64,000 bases of DNA from JAKPQE01 sp041397845. GTDB lineage: Bacteria; Pseudomonadota; Alphaproteobacteria; Rhizobiales; JAKPQE01. Position 1 is the first letter of the stretch; every line of letters begins with the position of its first letter. Both the position numbers and the translations under genes were made by a program. The notes under the pieces were generated by a model. The model had not been told where the DNA came from. It was given only the letters and a program-made list of their open reading frames with translations, and did no database searches. The stretch covers positions 62,001 to 126,000 of the forward strand of contig JAWKVW010000005.1 in NCBI GenBank assembly GCA_041397845.1, given 5' to 3'. Of this stretch, positions 55,948-63,622 are shown in pieces.

Positions 55948-56364
55948 TCAGTCGTCCCGATAGACCCGCTCGCGGCGCTCGTGGCGCTCCTGGGCCTCAA
56001 GCGACAGGGTCGCGATCGGCCGGGCGTCGAGGCGCTTCAGCGAGATCGGCTCGCCGGTCTCCTCGCAATAGCCATAGGTGCCGTCGTCGATGCGGTCGAG
56101 CGCGGCATCGATCTTGGCGATCAGCTTGCGCTGGCGATCGCGGGCCCGAAGCTCAATGGCGCGATCGGTCTCGGAGGACGCGCGGTCGGCAAGATCGGGA
56201 TGGTTCTGGTTGTCATCCTGAAGGTGCTGCAGCGTCTCGCGGCTCTCTTTCAGGATGTCGTCCTTCCACGAATTAAGCTTGGCGCGGAAGTAGTCGCGCT
56301 GGCGCTCGTTCATGAAAGGCTCTTCGTCGGTCGGATGATAATCCGCTTCGATCTCTGCAATCAT
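55948..56364 (-). CDS. dksA: RNA polymerase-binding transcription factor DksA
   Basis: A 138-residue protein that enters the RNA polymerase secondary channel and, with ppGpp, reprograms transcription in starvation. The coiled coil (KLNSWKDDILKESRETLQHL) is followed by the globular part GTYGYCEETGEPISLKRLDA. Only the first cysteine of the classical C-x2-C...C-x2-C zinc site is present, which I believe is usual for alphaproteobacterial DksA. ATG 56364 gives the family length. It lies downstream of fliX on the same strand, 250 bp away. Confidence 0.93.
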   Translation of the reverse strand: MIAEIEADYHPTDEEPFMNERQRDYFRAKLNSWKDDILKESRETLQHLQDDNQNHPDLADRASSETDRAIELRARDRQRKLIAKIDAALDRIDDGTYGYCEETGEPISLKRLDARPIATLSLEAQERHERRERVYRDD

Positions 56365-56617
56365 GTTCGAACCCACCTTGCTCGGTACTCGAATTGGCGC
56401 GGAATATAGCGGCACGAACCGCCTACGACAATATGCGCAGGCGCTTTGTGGATGGCTTCATTTGCACAGTTTTATCAATAATTTATGACGAAACCGTCAA
56501 AGCGGCAGCAGGGTCCGGTTGATGCTGCGGCGCACAAGTCGGCGGTGCGGCACGTTCCTTGCGCGATTGTGAATATGAGCCGGCGGCGGCCTTTGGGGAG
56601 CCGGCGAAGACCTTTGC

Positions 56618-57031
56618 TCAGCGGCCGAGCTTGGCCAGTTCGACGCGGGCCCGCAGCTCGATTTCGGCGAGCAGCGCGTCGAGATGATCATCGCCGGTTC
56701 CGTCCTGATGACGCTCGACGACGACCAGCAGGCGGGTCAGGCGCTCGGGCGAAACGCGGCCGGCGAGGAGGTCGATTTTCAACTCTTCGAGGATATCGAG
56801 GATCTCGAAGCCGCGGCGCACGGCCTTGCGGCGGCCGGTCGTTGCGTCCTCGACGCCCTGCAGGGCGAGCAGCGCGTCGATCCCCTGAATGCCGCGGGCG
56901 GCACCGGTCGCGACATTGCGCGGGGTGTCCGGAGTTTCCTCGTCAAGACTGAAGACGCCGGTGCTGGTCTTGCGGCGGTTGGCCTGCGCGGCACCGACGG
57001 TGCCGAGACGATTTGGTCCGCTGACGTACAT
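56618..57031 (-). CDS. fliX: Flagellar assembly regulator FliX
   Basis: A 137-residue class II flagellar protein found in Alphaproteobacteria. In Caulobacter it couples basal-body assembly to the sigma-54 activator FlbD. Family features are the N-terminal MYVSGPNRLGTVGAAQANRR, IQGIDALLALQGVED, RRGFEILDILEELKIDLLAG and LLAEIELRARVELAKL. ATG 57031 has AGGAGG at 10 bp; the ATG at 57040 is too close to that site. It is divergent from flgI, with a CtrA-like box and a sigma-54 promoter in the shared region. FlbD itself is not in the window. Confidence 0.9.
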   Translation of the reverse strand: MYVSGPNRLGTVGAAQANRRKTSTGVFSLDEETPDTPRNVATGAARGIQGIDALLALQGVEDATTGRRKAVRRGFEILDILEELKIDLLAGRVSPERLTRLLVVVERHQDGTGDDHLDALLAEIELRARVELAKLGR

Positions 57032-57141
57032 CGCTGCCATGCCTCCTCACGCCGAACCGGCGGGACGAATCCTATCTATGCCTGATGCGGGCGCGGTGCA
57101 GTGCCCTGCCCGGCCGTTTCGCCATGCTCCGGCCATCATGG

Positions 57142-57156
57142 TTAAGAGGTGGTAAA
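57142..57156. promoter_or_regulatory. CtrA-like box upstream of fliX
   Basis: TTAAGAGGTGGTAAA matches TTAA-N7-TTAA in 7 of 8 fixed bases. It lies 111 bp before the fliX ATG and 164 bp before flgI. Confidence 0.5.
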
Positions 57157-57282
57157 CGGCCCGGCAGCATTTGCCTAGCGGTGCGGAAATTTCCGCCCGG
57201 AAACATCCGCAGGCATTTCCGCCAAATCCCCCATCATTACTCAAGCCACTGTTTTCCCACATCTTTCAGACAACCCCCAAGC

Positions 57283-57298
57283 TGGCACGGTCGTCGCA
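57283..57298 (+). promoter_or_regulatory. Sigma-54 promoter of the flgI operon
   Basis: TGGCACGGTCGTCGCA carries GG and GC 10 bp apart, and its first eight bases equal those of the flgF promoter at 52448. It ends 21 bp before the flgI ATG, giving a very short leader. Confidence 0.78.
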
Positions 57299-57319
57299 TA
57301 TGAGAATGCCGGAGAGAAC

Positions 57320-58507
57320 ATGCCTGCAGTGGGACCAATGACGATGATGCGTTCGAAGACGCCAGCCTTCCTTGTGCGGGGCGGTCGCCTTGCCCGGGCT
57401 TTCGGCCTGGCGCTGGCTGCCTTCGTGGTTGTCGGCTGCCTCGCTGCGAGCGATGCGACGGCGGCGTCGCGCATCAAGGACATCGCCGACATCGAGGGCG
57501 TGCGCGAAAACCAGCTCATCGGCTACGGCCTCGTCGTCGGCCTCAACGGCACGGGCGACGGCCTTTCCAATTCACCGTTCACGCTGCAGAGCTTGCAGGC
57601 CATGCTGGAACGGCTCGGCGTCAATACCCATGGCGCCAAGCTGAAGACGGCCAATGTCGCGGCGGTCATGGTCACCGCCAATCTGCCGGCCTTTGCCACC
57701 CAGGGCACCCGCCTCGACGTCGCGGTCAGCGCGCTTGGCGATGCAACGAGCCTCGATGGCGGCACGCTGCTCGTTACGCCGCTGCTTGGTGCCGATGGCG
57801 AAGTCTACGCCATCGCCCAGGGCACGGTGGCAATCGGCGGGTTCGTTGCCAAGGGCGATGCAGCCTCGATCACCAAGGGTGTGCCGACGACCGGGCGGAT
57901 CTCGAATGGCGCGCTCGTCGAGCGCGAGATCGAGTTCAAGCTGGCGTCGATGACGACGGTTCGCCTTGCCCTGCGCAATCCGGATCTCACCACGGCCCGG
58001 CGCGTCGCGATCTCGATCAACGAGCTGATCGGCCAGCCGGTGGCGATGCCGTCCGACCCGGCAACCGTGCGCATCGACCTGCCGACGAGTTTTCGCGGCA
58101 ACATCGTCGACCTCCTGACCGACATCGAACAGCTCATCGTCGAGCCGGACCAGCCGGCGAAAGTCGTCATCGACGAGCAGTCCGGCATCATCGTCATGGG
58201 CCGCGACGTGCGGGTGAACACCGTCGCCATCGCCCAGGGCAATCTCACCGTCACGATTTCCGAGACGCCGCAGGTCAGCCAGGCCGAGCCGCTGGCACCG
58301 GGCGGGGCCACGGTCGTCGTGCCGCGCTCGACGGTCGACGTCACCGACGGCTCGGGCAATCAGCTCGCCGTCGTCAAGGAAGGCATCACGCTGCACGAGC
58401 TTGTCGACGGCCTCAATGCCCTCGGCATCGGGCCGCGCGACCTCATCGCCATCCTTCAGGCGATCAAGGCGGCCGGTGCGCTGCAGGCCGACATCGAGGT
58501 GCTGTGA
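57320..58507 (+). CDS. flgI: Flagellar P-ring protein FlgI
   Basis: A 395-residue periplasmic ring protein. An unusually long leader (MPAVGPMTMMRSKTPAFLVR) precedes a signal-peptide core (LALAAFVVVGCLAASDATA), then the canonical mature start SRIKDIADIEGVRENQLIGY. Other conserved text: LNGTGDG, NVAAVMVTANLPAFATQGT and LGIGPRDLIAILQAIKAAGA. The ATG at 57320 has GGAGAGAAC upstream. FlgA, its chaperone, is encoded 3 kb to the left. Confidence 0.95.
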   Translation: MPAVGPMTMMRSKTPAFLVRGGRLARAFGLALAAFVVVGCLAASDATAASRIKDIADIEGVRENQLIGYGLVVGLNGTGDGLSNSPFTLQSLQAMLERLGVNTHGAKLKTANVAAVMVTANLPAFATQGTRLDVAVSALGDATSLDGGTLLVTPLLGADGEVYAIAQGTVAIGGFVAKGDAASITKGVPTTGRISNGALVEREIEFKLASMTTVRLALRNPDLTTARRVAISINELIGQPVAMPSDPATVRIDLPTSFRGNIVDLLTDIEQLIVEPDQPAKVVIDEQSGIIVMGRDVRVNTVAIAQGNLTVTISETPQVSQAEPLAPGGATVVVPRSTVDVTDGSGNQLAVVKEGITLHELVDGLNALGIGPRDLIAILQAIKAAGALQADIEVL

Positions 58508-58509
58508 TC

Positions 58510-58812
58510 ATGATCGGTGCAACGCAACTGCCCCTGCCCCAGCTCGGCACCAATGCTTCGGCGATCGGCGGCGACGTCGAGAAGGCCAAGGCCGCGGCCG
58601 AGGAATTCGAGTCGATTTTCCTGTCGTCGATGCTGCAGCAGGCATTTCCCAAGCCAACGGCCGACTCGCCGTTCAACGGCGGCCAGGCAGAAGAGACCTG
58701 GCGCGGCTTCATGATCGACGAATACGGCAAGTCGATTGCCAAATCCGGCGGCCTTGGCCTTGCCGAACACATCCAGCGCGAACTTCTGGCAATGCAGGAG
58801 AAGGGACAATGA
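58510..58812 (+). CDS. flgJ: Rod-binding protein FlgJ (single-domain type)
   Basis: A 100-residue protein equal to the N-terminal rod-capping domain of FlgJ, without the C-terminal muramidase domain, as is usual in Alphaproteobacteria. The core is AAAEEFESIFLSSMLQQAFP, then WRGFMIDEYGKSIAKSGGLG. It starts 2 bp after the flgI stop (a GTG six bases earlier overlaps it), and its stop overlaps the next ATG. Confidence 0.9.
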   Translation: MIGATQLPLPQLGTNASAIGGDVEKAKAAAEEFESIFLSSMLQQAFPKPTADSPFNGGQAEETWRGFMIDEYGKSIAKSGGLGLAEHIQRELLAMQEKGQ

Positions 58813-59309
58813 CCCAGCCGGAGACCATGGCCCCTTCACCGGCCCTGCAGAATGCACCGGTCCTGCTTGTCACGCGCAACGACGCCGAGCAGGTCTGCGG
58901 CCGCATCGTCGAGACGATGGAAAAGCTGCAGGCTGTGATTGTCGAGGAAACCCGGCTGCTGAAGGCGGCGAAGATTGCCTCGGCGAGCGAGCTTGCCGTG
59001 CTGAAAGCCGAACTGGCGCGCCAGTACGCTGCCGACATGAAGTTCGCCAAGGAGCAGCAGCAGGCGCTTTCCAAGCTGGCGCCGGTCTGGGTCGACCGGA
59101 TCCGGCGGCTGCACGAGACCTTCCGGGCCGAGCTGCAGATGAACCTTGCAGTTCTGGCGACGGCGAAGGCGGTCTCCGAGGGTCTGGTGCGCGGCGTGTC
59201 CGAACAGGTCAACAACCGCAACCGGCCGCAGACCTATGGCCAGCACGGCCGCATGCAGGCCGCGCCGAGCCCGGTGCGCCGCGGCCTGACGGTGAACCAG
59301 TCGCTCTGA
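58809..59309 (+). CDS. FlgN-like flagellar chaperone candidate
   Basis: A 166-residue, mainly helical cytoplasmic protein. Long amphipathic helices (AEQVCGRIVETMEKLQAVIV, LKAAKIASASELAVLKAELA, RIRRLHETFRAELQMNLAVL) and a disordered tail (RRGLTVNQSL) match the shape of FlgN, the hook-junction protein chaperone. Similarity is by architecture and position after flgJ rather than by strong motif. The ATG overlaps the flgJ stop (ATGA). Small proteins in this position are often annotated as FlgN family. Confidence 0.68.
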   Translation: MTQPETMAPSPALQNAPVLLVTRNDAEQVCGRIVETMEKLQAVIVEETRLLKAAKIASASELAVLKAELARQYAADMKFAKEQQQALSKLAPVWVDRIRRLHETFRAELQMNLAVLATAKAVSEGLVRGVSEQVNNRNRPQTYGQHGRMQAAPSPVRRGLTVNQSL

Positions 59310-59674
59310 CGGGTTCGACTTTCGGCCAGCACATCCGATTTTCGGTCATTCAGACCGCCCGCGAGCCTCATCGAGGGTTTTTCCGCCTGCCGGCAACAGT
59401 GTCGTCGACGCCCCTTTCGTCCCGGCCATCGGATGCGGATGTAATGATTCGGCGAATCAACAGCGGCAGCCCCTGCAATAAACAGCGTGTTTTTGAACGG
59501 TTTTCCGCGGTTTTTGCGTTTTAATCTTTCGTTATCCATGATTCGCAGATTCGGCGAGCAACGCGCTTGCATAGAAATTCTAACGGTTTCCTTAACCGGC
59601 GATTCATTCCCCGACGTTACTGTCTCATCTGCAAGGTGTACCAGAGCAGGAGGCTATCCGCCCAAGGAGGGGTG
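59310..59674. other. Intergenic stretch before flaG
   Basis: 365 bp with no gene. The part from 59500 to 59610 is AT-rich for this genome and probably holds the flaG promoter. TTAACCGG at 59592-59599 gives at best a CtrA half-site. I see no GG-N10-GC sigma-54 core. Confidence 0.4.
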
Positions 59675-60061
59675 ATGGAAGGCCTGGAGATGAAAGGGGC
59701 ATATTCGGCGAGTGCGTTTGCCTCGCTGCGACCCCGCGAACGACAGGAGTCGGTTGCCGAGACGCAGTTGCCGAAGCCGCAGAGCGTTCAGGAAGCGAAA
59801 AAGCCGGAACAGTTGCAGGATGCTGATCGCCGCGCGGCGAGCCAGCCGACCCGCAAGAGTGTCGATATAGATCCGGAGACGGCAGAGTTCGTCTTCAAGG
59901 CGGTCGACACGCAGACGGGTGAAACCGTCAACCAGCTTCCGGCCGAAACGATCCTGAAGTTGCGTGCCTATGCACGGGAAGGCGTTGAAGCACGAGAAAC
60001 ACGGGCGGTAGACGACGACGCCGCGTATGAAGAGCCGACGCACGTCAACAAGGAAGCCTGA
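59675..60061 (+). CDS. flaG: FlaG-family flagellar protein
   Basis: A 128-residue protein. An N-terminal disordered half (LPKPQSVQEAKKPEQLQDAD) is followed by the FlaG domain VDIDPETAEFVFKAVDTQTG and VNQLPAETILKLRAYAREG. FlaG proteins are linked to filament length or flagellin handling in other bacteria. A near-perfect ribosome site (AAGGAGGGGTG) precedes ATG 59675, so an upstream in-frame ATG is rejected. A terminator follows, separating it from the flagellin gene. Confidence 0.8.
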   Translation: MEGLEMKGAYSASAFASLRPRERQESVAETQLPKPQSVQEAKKPEQLQDADRRAASQPTRKSVDIDPETAEFVFKAVDTQTGETVNQLPAETILKLRAYAREGVEARETRAVDDDAAYEEPTHVNKEA

Positions 60062-60109
60062 GCGCGCACTATCCCTTTGTGCGCTCGGCAGAAAACTGCC
60101 GCATAAGCA

Positions 60110-60140
60110 AGCCGCGCCGGCACGCCGCGCGGCTTTCTTC
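60110..60140 (+). terminator. Rho-independent terminator of flaG
   Basis: AGCCGCGC (60110-60117) / GCGCGGCT (60127-60134) with a 9-base loop, followed by TTCTTCTTT. A second imperfect stem (AGCGC...GCGCT) sits just upstream at 60061-60085. Confidence 0.78.
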
Positions 60141-60312
60141 TTTGCCCTTGCATGACCGTCCAGTTTTTCCCGTCGGAAACACTTATTTACTTTGCCGGCA
60201 AACACGCTGTAAACCCGGCAATTTTTGCCGCATAATCCGATTTAAATACCTCATAAACCACAGGATTCATTTCCCGGACATCGGCCGAAAAAGAGCAATT
60301 CGAGCGATCGTA

Positions 60313-60327
60313 TTAACCCGATTTTAT
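60313..60327. promoter_or_regulatory. CtrA-like box upstream of flagellin
   Basis: TTAACCCGATTTTAT matches TTAA-N7-TTAA in 7 of 8 fixed bases, 80 bp before the flagellin ATG. A CGATAA element at 60339-60344, like the -10 of flagellar sigma-28 promoters, follows, but I could not fit a -35 at standard spacing. Confidence 0.4.
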
Positions 60328-60406
60328 CAGACGGACATCGATAATCCGAGCCGCTGCAGAACGCAGCGCTTTCAACTCACACCCATCCTAGAAAAGGAAA
60401 ACTGTC

Positions 60407-62377
60407 ATGTCCGATATCACCCTTTCCGCCGGCGTGCGCCAGAACCTGCTTTCGCTGCAGAACACGGCCGACCTGATGGCTACCACCCAGAGCCGTCTGG
60501 CCACCGGTAAGAAAGTCAATTCGGCTCTCGACAACCCGACCAACTTCTTCACGTCGCAGTCCCTCAACAATCGCGCCAGTGACCTGTCGTCGCTTCTCGA
60601 CTCCATGTCCAACGGCAAGAAGACCCTTGAGGCGGCGGACAACGGCATCACGGCTCTGACCAAGTCGATCGAATCCATGCAGGCCACGGTTCGCCAGGCC
60701 CGCCAGGACGCGTCCTTCAAGGCCTCGTCCATCACGCTCGACGACACGACCCTTGCTGCCTCCACGACGCAGAAGTCCATCAGCTTCACTGGTGGCGAGG
60801 TCGGCAATACCGCCGTTTCCATCGACCTGCTGTCTTCGCTCGGCAATGGCGGCACGGCCACGGCCGGCACGTTCGCGACGTCTTCGTTCACCGCGATGAC
60901 GCTCGACGCTGCCTCCACGGACACGGCTGGCACGTCCGTCGCGACCTACAGCAACACGATGGACTTCGCCAATGGCGGCAGCAACGACGGTTCGCTCACC
61001 TTCAACATCAACGTTGACGGTGGCGGCGCGACGGCAGTCACGGTCAGCTACGCCAACGTGGCGGCGGTCGGTAACAACGACGGCGTCATTGACAGCGCAG
61101 CCGAACTGCAGGCCGCGGTCGACCTCGGTCTGGCCGCTGCTGGCGTCAACAATGTCACGACGTCGCTCAACGGCAACGACCTGACCTTCACTTCCAACTC
61201 GACCGGTGCCACTTCGTCGGTGGCGATCACCGGTGCGGCCGGCAGCAACGGCGTCGTCGCTGCCAATTCCGGCCTCACCGCTCCGACGGAAACCGCTGGT
61301 GCGGCTGCGCAGACCGCCGATACCCTGTCGTTCGACATCGCTGTCGACGGCGGCTCGGCGACCACTGTGACCATCGACCGCTCCGTCGTTGCCGGCGTCG
61401 GCAACAATGACGGCACGATCGACAGCAACACCGAGCTCGCGGCGGCCATCAATGCGGCCATGACCACGGCTGGTGTCACTGGTGTTACCGCTGCGACCAA
61501 CACCGGTGGCGGCATCACCTTCACGTCGGCCTCGACCGGTTCCGACTCGGCCATCGCGATCACCAACGCCGCGGTTGCCAACAACAACACCACCACGGCG
61601 CTCAGCGATACGTCCGGCCTGTCCGGCGGTACCGCGACCGCTGGCCTCGACGGCTCTTCGACCCTGAAGACCGTCGACGCCCTTGTCACCGAGATCAACG
61701 CCAACACCAGCCTTTCCGGCAAGGTCAAGGCCTCGAACGACAATGGCAAGCTGCGCATCGAGAACCTTTCGACCAGCGACCTCACCGTGACCGGCGTCGG
61801 CTCGACGTCTGGCGAGATCGACGGCTCGACCGGCACCTCGACGATCAGCGGCAATACGGTTCGTCGCAACCTCGCCAACCAGTTCAACGAGCTGCGCAAT
61901 CAGCTCAACAAGCTGGCTGACGACGCTTCCTACAACGGCATCAACCTGTTGAAGGGCGACAAGCTGCGCCTGACCTTCAATGAGAACGGCACTTCGACGA
62001 TCGATATCCAGGCCAAGGATGCCGATGGCAACGTTCGCGCCATCAACACCTCGACCCTGAGCATCGACGCTTCGACCGTCGCGGAATTCTCCGACGACGA
62101 CTCGCTCGACGCTCGTCTCAGTGCTCTCAGCGATGCGCTCAGCACCCTGCGTACCCAGTCTTCGGACTTCGGCTCCAACCTCTCCATCGTCGAGAACCGG
62201 ACCGAATTCACGAAGAACATGATCAACACGCTGCAGACCGGCGCCGACAACCTCGTTCTTGCTGACAGCAACGAGGAAGCCGCCAACATGCTCGCCCTGC
62301 AGACCCGCCAGCAGCTGTCCTCGACGGCTCTGTCGCTCGCCTCGCAGGCCGATCAGGCCGTGCTGCGTCTGTTCTGA
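60407..62377 (+). CDS. fla: Flagellin with a duplicated central domain
   Basis: The 656-residue filament subunit. Conserved D0/D1 helices are present at both ends: VRQNLLSLQNTADLMATTQS and LATGKKVNSALDNPTNFFTS at the start; LSALSDALSTLRTQSSDFGS and ANMLALQTRQQLSSTALSLA to the terminal LRLF. The surface-exposed middle holds two similar domains of about 100 residues. The first contains LTFNINVDGGGATAVTV and VGNNDGVIDS (from about 60985); the second contains LSFDIAVDGGSATTVTI and VGNNDGTIDS (from about 61320). Thr/Ser content is high, giving glycosylation potential. Ribosome site AAAAGGAAAA. It is followed by a terminator and flaF. Confidence 0.96.
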   Translation: MSDITLSAGVRQNLLSLQNTADLMATTQSRLATGKKVNSALDNPTNFFTSQSLNNRASDLSSLLDSMSNGKKTLEAADNGITALTKSIESMQATVRQARQDASFKASSITLDDTTLAASTTQKSISFTGGEVGNTAVSIDLLSSLGNGGTATAGTFATSSFTAMTLDAASTDTAGTSVATYSNTMDFANGGSNDGSLTFNINVDGGGATAVTVSYANVAAVGNNDGVIDSAAELQAAVDLGLAAAGVNNVTTSLNGNDLTFTSNSTGATSSVAITGAAGSNGVVAANSGLTAPTETAGAAAQTADTLSFDIAVDGGSATTVTIDRSVVAGVGNNDGTIDSNTELAAAINAAMTTAGVTGVTAATNTGGGITFTSASTGSDSAIAITNAAVANNNTTTALSDTSGLSGGTATAGLDGSSTLKTVDALVTEINANTSLSGKVKASNDNGKLRIENLSTSDLTVTGVGSTSGEIDGSTGTSTISGNTVRRNLANQFNELRNQLNKLADDASYNGINLLKGDKLRLTFNENGTSTIDIQAKDADGNVRAINTSTLSIDASTVAEFSDDDSLDARLSALSDALSTLRTQSSDFGSNLSIVENRTEFTKNMINTLQTGADNLVLADSNEEAANMLALQTRQQLSSTALSLASQADQAVLRLF

Positions 62378-62401
62378 TCATCAGAACTTCGCACATCCTG
62401 G

Positions 62402-62438
62402 AGGGCGGGACCGGCAACGGCCCCGCCCTTCCCTTTTC
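62402..62438 (+). terminator. Rho-independent terminator of flagellin
   Basis: GGGCGGG-A-CCG / CGG-C-CCCGCCC with a 4-base loop, followed by TTCCCTTTTC, starting 26 bp after the flagellin stop. Confidence 0.82.
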
Positions 62439-62738
62439 GGGCTTTGCGGCCGCGAACTCACGCATTTCGCCACACTCGTCGGCACGTGAATTTCGGTTCT
62501 GTTAACCATTCCTATCGAATTGCCCGGATACTCTTTGCGGGTCGGCCAAGAAGGCCGCGGGACAAGGCGCCATCAGACGGCGGACGACTTCCGAAGACGT
62601 CCATCCGCCCTCAACCGGCACTCCGCAGAGCGCGCCAGAAGGCGCGGACAACATCGCCATTGCGGTGTTAACCGCTTGCCAACGCTTGGCTTTCAAAATC
62701 TGATGGCCACGACGCCGATTTAGAGGACCGATAGTATC
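62439..62738. other. Leader region of flaF
   Basis: 300 bp without a convincing gene. Two TTAACC motifs occur (62502 and 62667), each a possible CtrA half-site without a matching partner 7 bp away. No sigma-54 core seen. Confidence 0.4.
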
Positions 62739-63107
62739 ATGCAGAACAGAGCGGCGCAGACCTATGGACGCACGGCGCAGAACACGATCAACCCGCGCGA
62801 CCTCGAAGCCCGACTGCTGATCAAGGCCGCGATGAAACTGCAGGCGCACAAGGACAACTGGGAAGGCCTTTCCCAGGACCTGCGCGATGCGCTGCATTTC
62901 AATCGCCAGCTCTGGACGATCTTCACGACCTCTGTGACGCGCGAAGACCGCGACATGCCTGTTCTTCTGAAGCAGAACATCGTCAATCTCGGGCTGTTCA
63001 TCTTCAACCAGACGATTTCGCTGCTGCACGAGCCGGACGTGGCCAAGCTCAATGCGCTGATCTCGATCAACCGCGAGATCGCCGCGGGCCTGCGCGGCAA
63101 CGGCTGA
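62739..63107 (+). CDS. flaF: Flagellin biosynthesis regulator FlaF
   Basis: A 122-residue cytoplasmic helical protein that, with FlbT, controls flagellin synthesis and export in Alphaproteobacteria. Recognisable from RAAQTYGRTAQNTINPRDLE, AMKLQAHKDNWEGL and ALHFNRQLWTIFTTSVTRED. It lies 361 bp after flagellin. FlbT, which often follows flaF, is absent here; the next gene is the convergent ilvC. Confidence 0.93.
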   Translation: MQNRAAQTYGRTAQNTINPRDLEARLLIKAAMKLQAHKDNWEGLSQDLRDALHFNRQLWTIFTTSVTREDRDMPVLLKQNIVNLGLFIFNQTISLLHEPDVAKLNALISINREIAAGLRGNG

Positions 63108-63135
63108 TCCAGCCTCTCCAGCTTCAAACGTTTTC

Positions 63136-63164
63136 ATGCCGGCGGCAGTCATCTCCGCCGGCAT
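63136..63164 (+). terminator. Hairpin after flaF
   Basis: A perfect 10-bp stem ATGCCGGCGG / CCGCCGGCAT with a 9-base loop, 28 bp after the flaF stop. The following TTGTCG is a weak U-run. Confidence 0.6.
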
Positions 63165-63350
63165 TTGTCGTGCCTGCGACACATCGCCTTGTGGCGCTCG
63201 CCGCGGCTACATATATTCTTTCGTACATATTCGAAAGTTCGCAGATAGGGCTCCCGTCGTCGTTATGAGCTCCTCTCGGCGGATTGTCGGACGGTGGGGT
63301 CCCGTTCCGCCGCCCGGCCCTTTCGAATCCCATTCCTCCCAACTCGCAGA

Positions 63351-63545
63351 CCGGCGCTTTCGCGCCGGTTTTTTTTCGTGGGCATACGGGCGCATATGCG
63401 CCGGTTTTTCGTGGGCATGCGGGCGCTTTCGCACCGGTTTCTTACGTCAGTATGCGGGCGCATATGCGCCGGTTTTTCACGAATACCCGGGCGCTTCCGA
63501 GCCGTTTTTTTCACGAATACCCGGGCGCTTCCGCGCCGCCGCGCC
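63351..63545. repeat. Tandem array of terminator-like hairpins
   Basis: Six head-to-tail units of 33-36 bp, each a GGCGC-rich hairpin followed by a T-run and CGTGGGCAT or CACGAATAC. Unit 1 is a perfect CCGGCGC/GCGCCGG stem with eight T. Units 2 and 4 contain the palindrome GGCGCATATGCGCC followed by GGTTTTT. Units 3, 5 and 6 are decayed copies. It lies between the convergent flaF and ilvC genes. Confidence 0.85.
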
Positions 63546-63563
63546 ATGATTGCCCCACAATGC

Positions 63564-63599
63564 AAAAAGCCCCCGCGACGGTGTCGCGAGGGCCTTTTT
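63564..63599. terminator. Bidirectional terminator at the 3' end of ilvC
   Basis: GCCC-CCGCGAC / GTCGCG-A-GGGC with a 3-base loop has AAAAA on the left and TTTTT on the right. It lies 24 bp beyond the ilvC stop codon. Confidence 0.85.
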
Positions 63600-63622
63600 C
63601 CGGTTCGCCAGATGGCGCGCGA

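Noticed and set aside
63351..63545. CRISPR array or integron attachment sites
   Set aside because: Units are hairpin plus T-run with no unique spacers, and there is no integrase or cas gene nearby.
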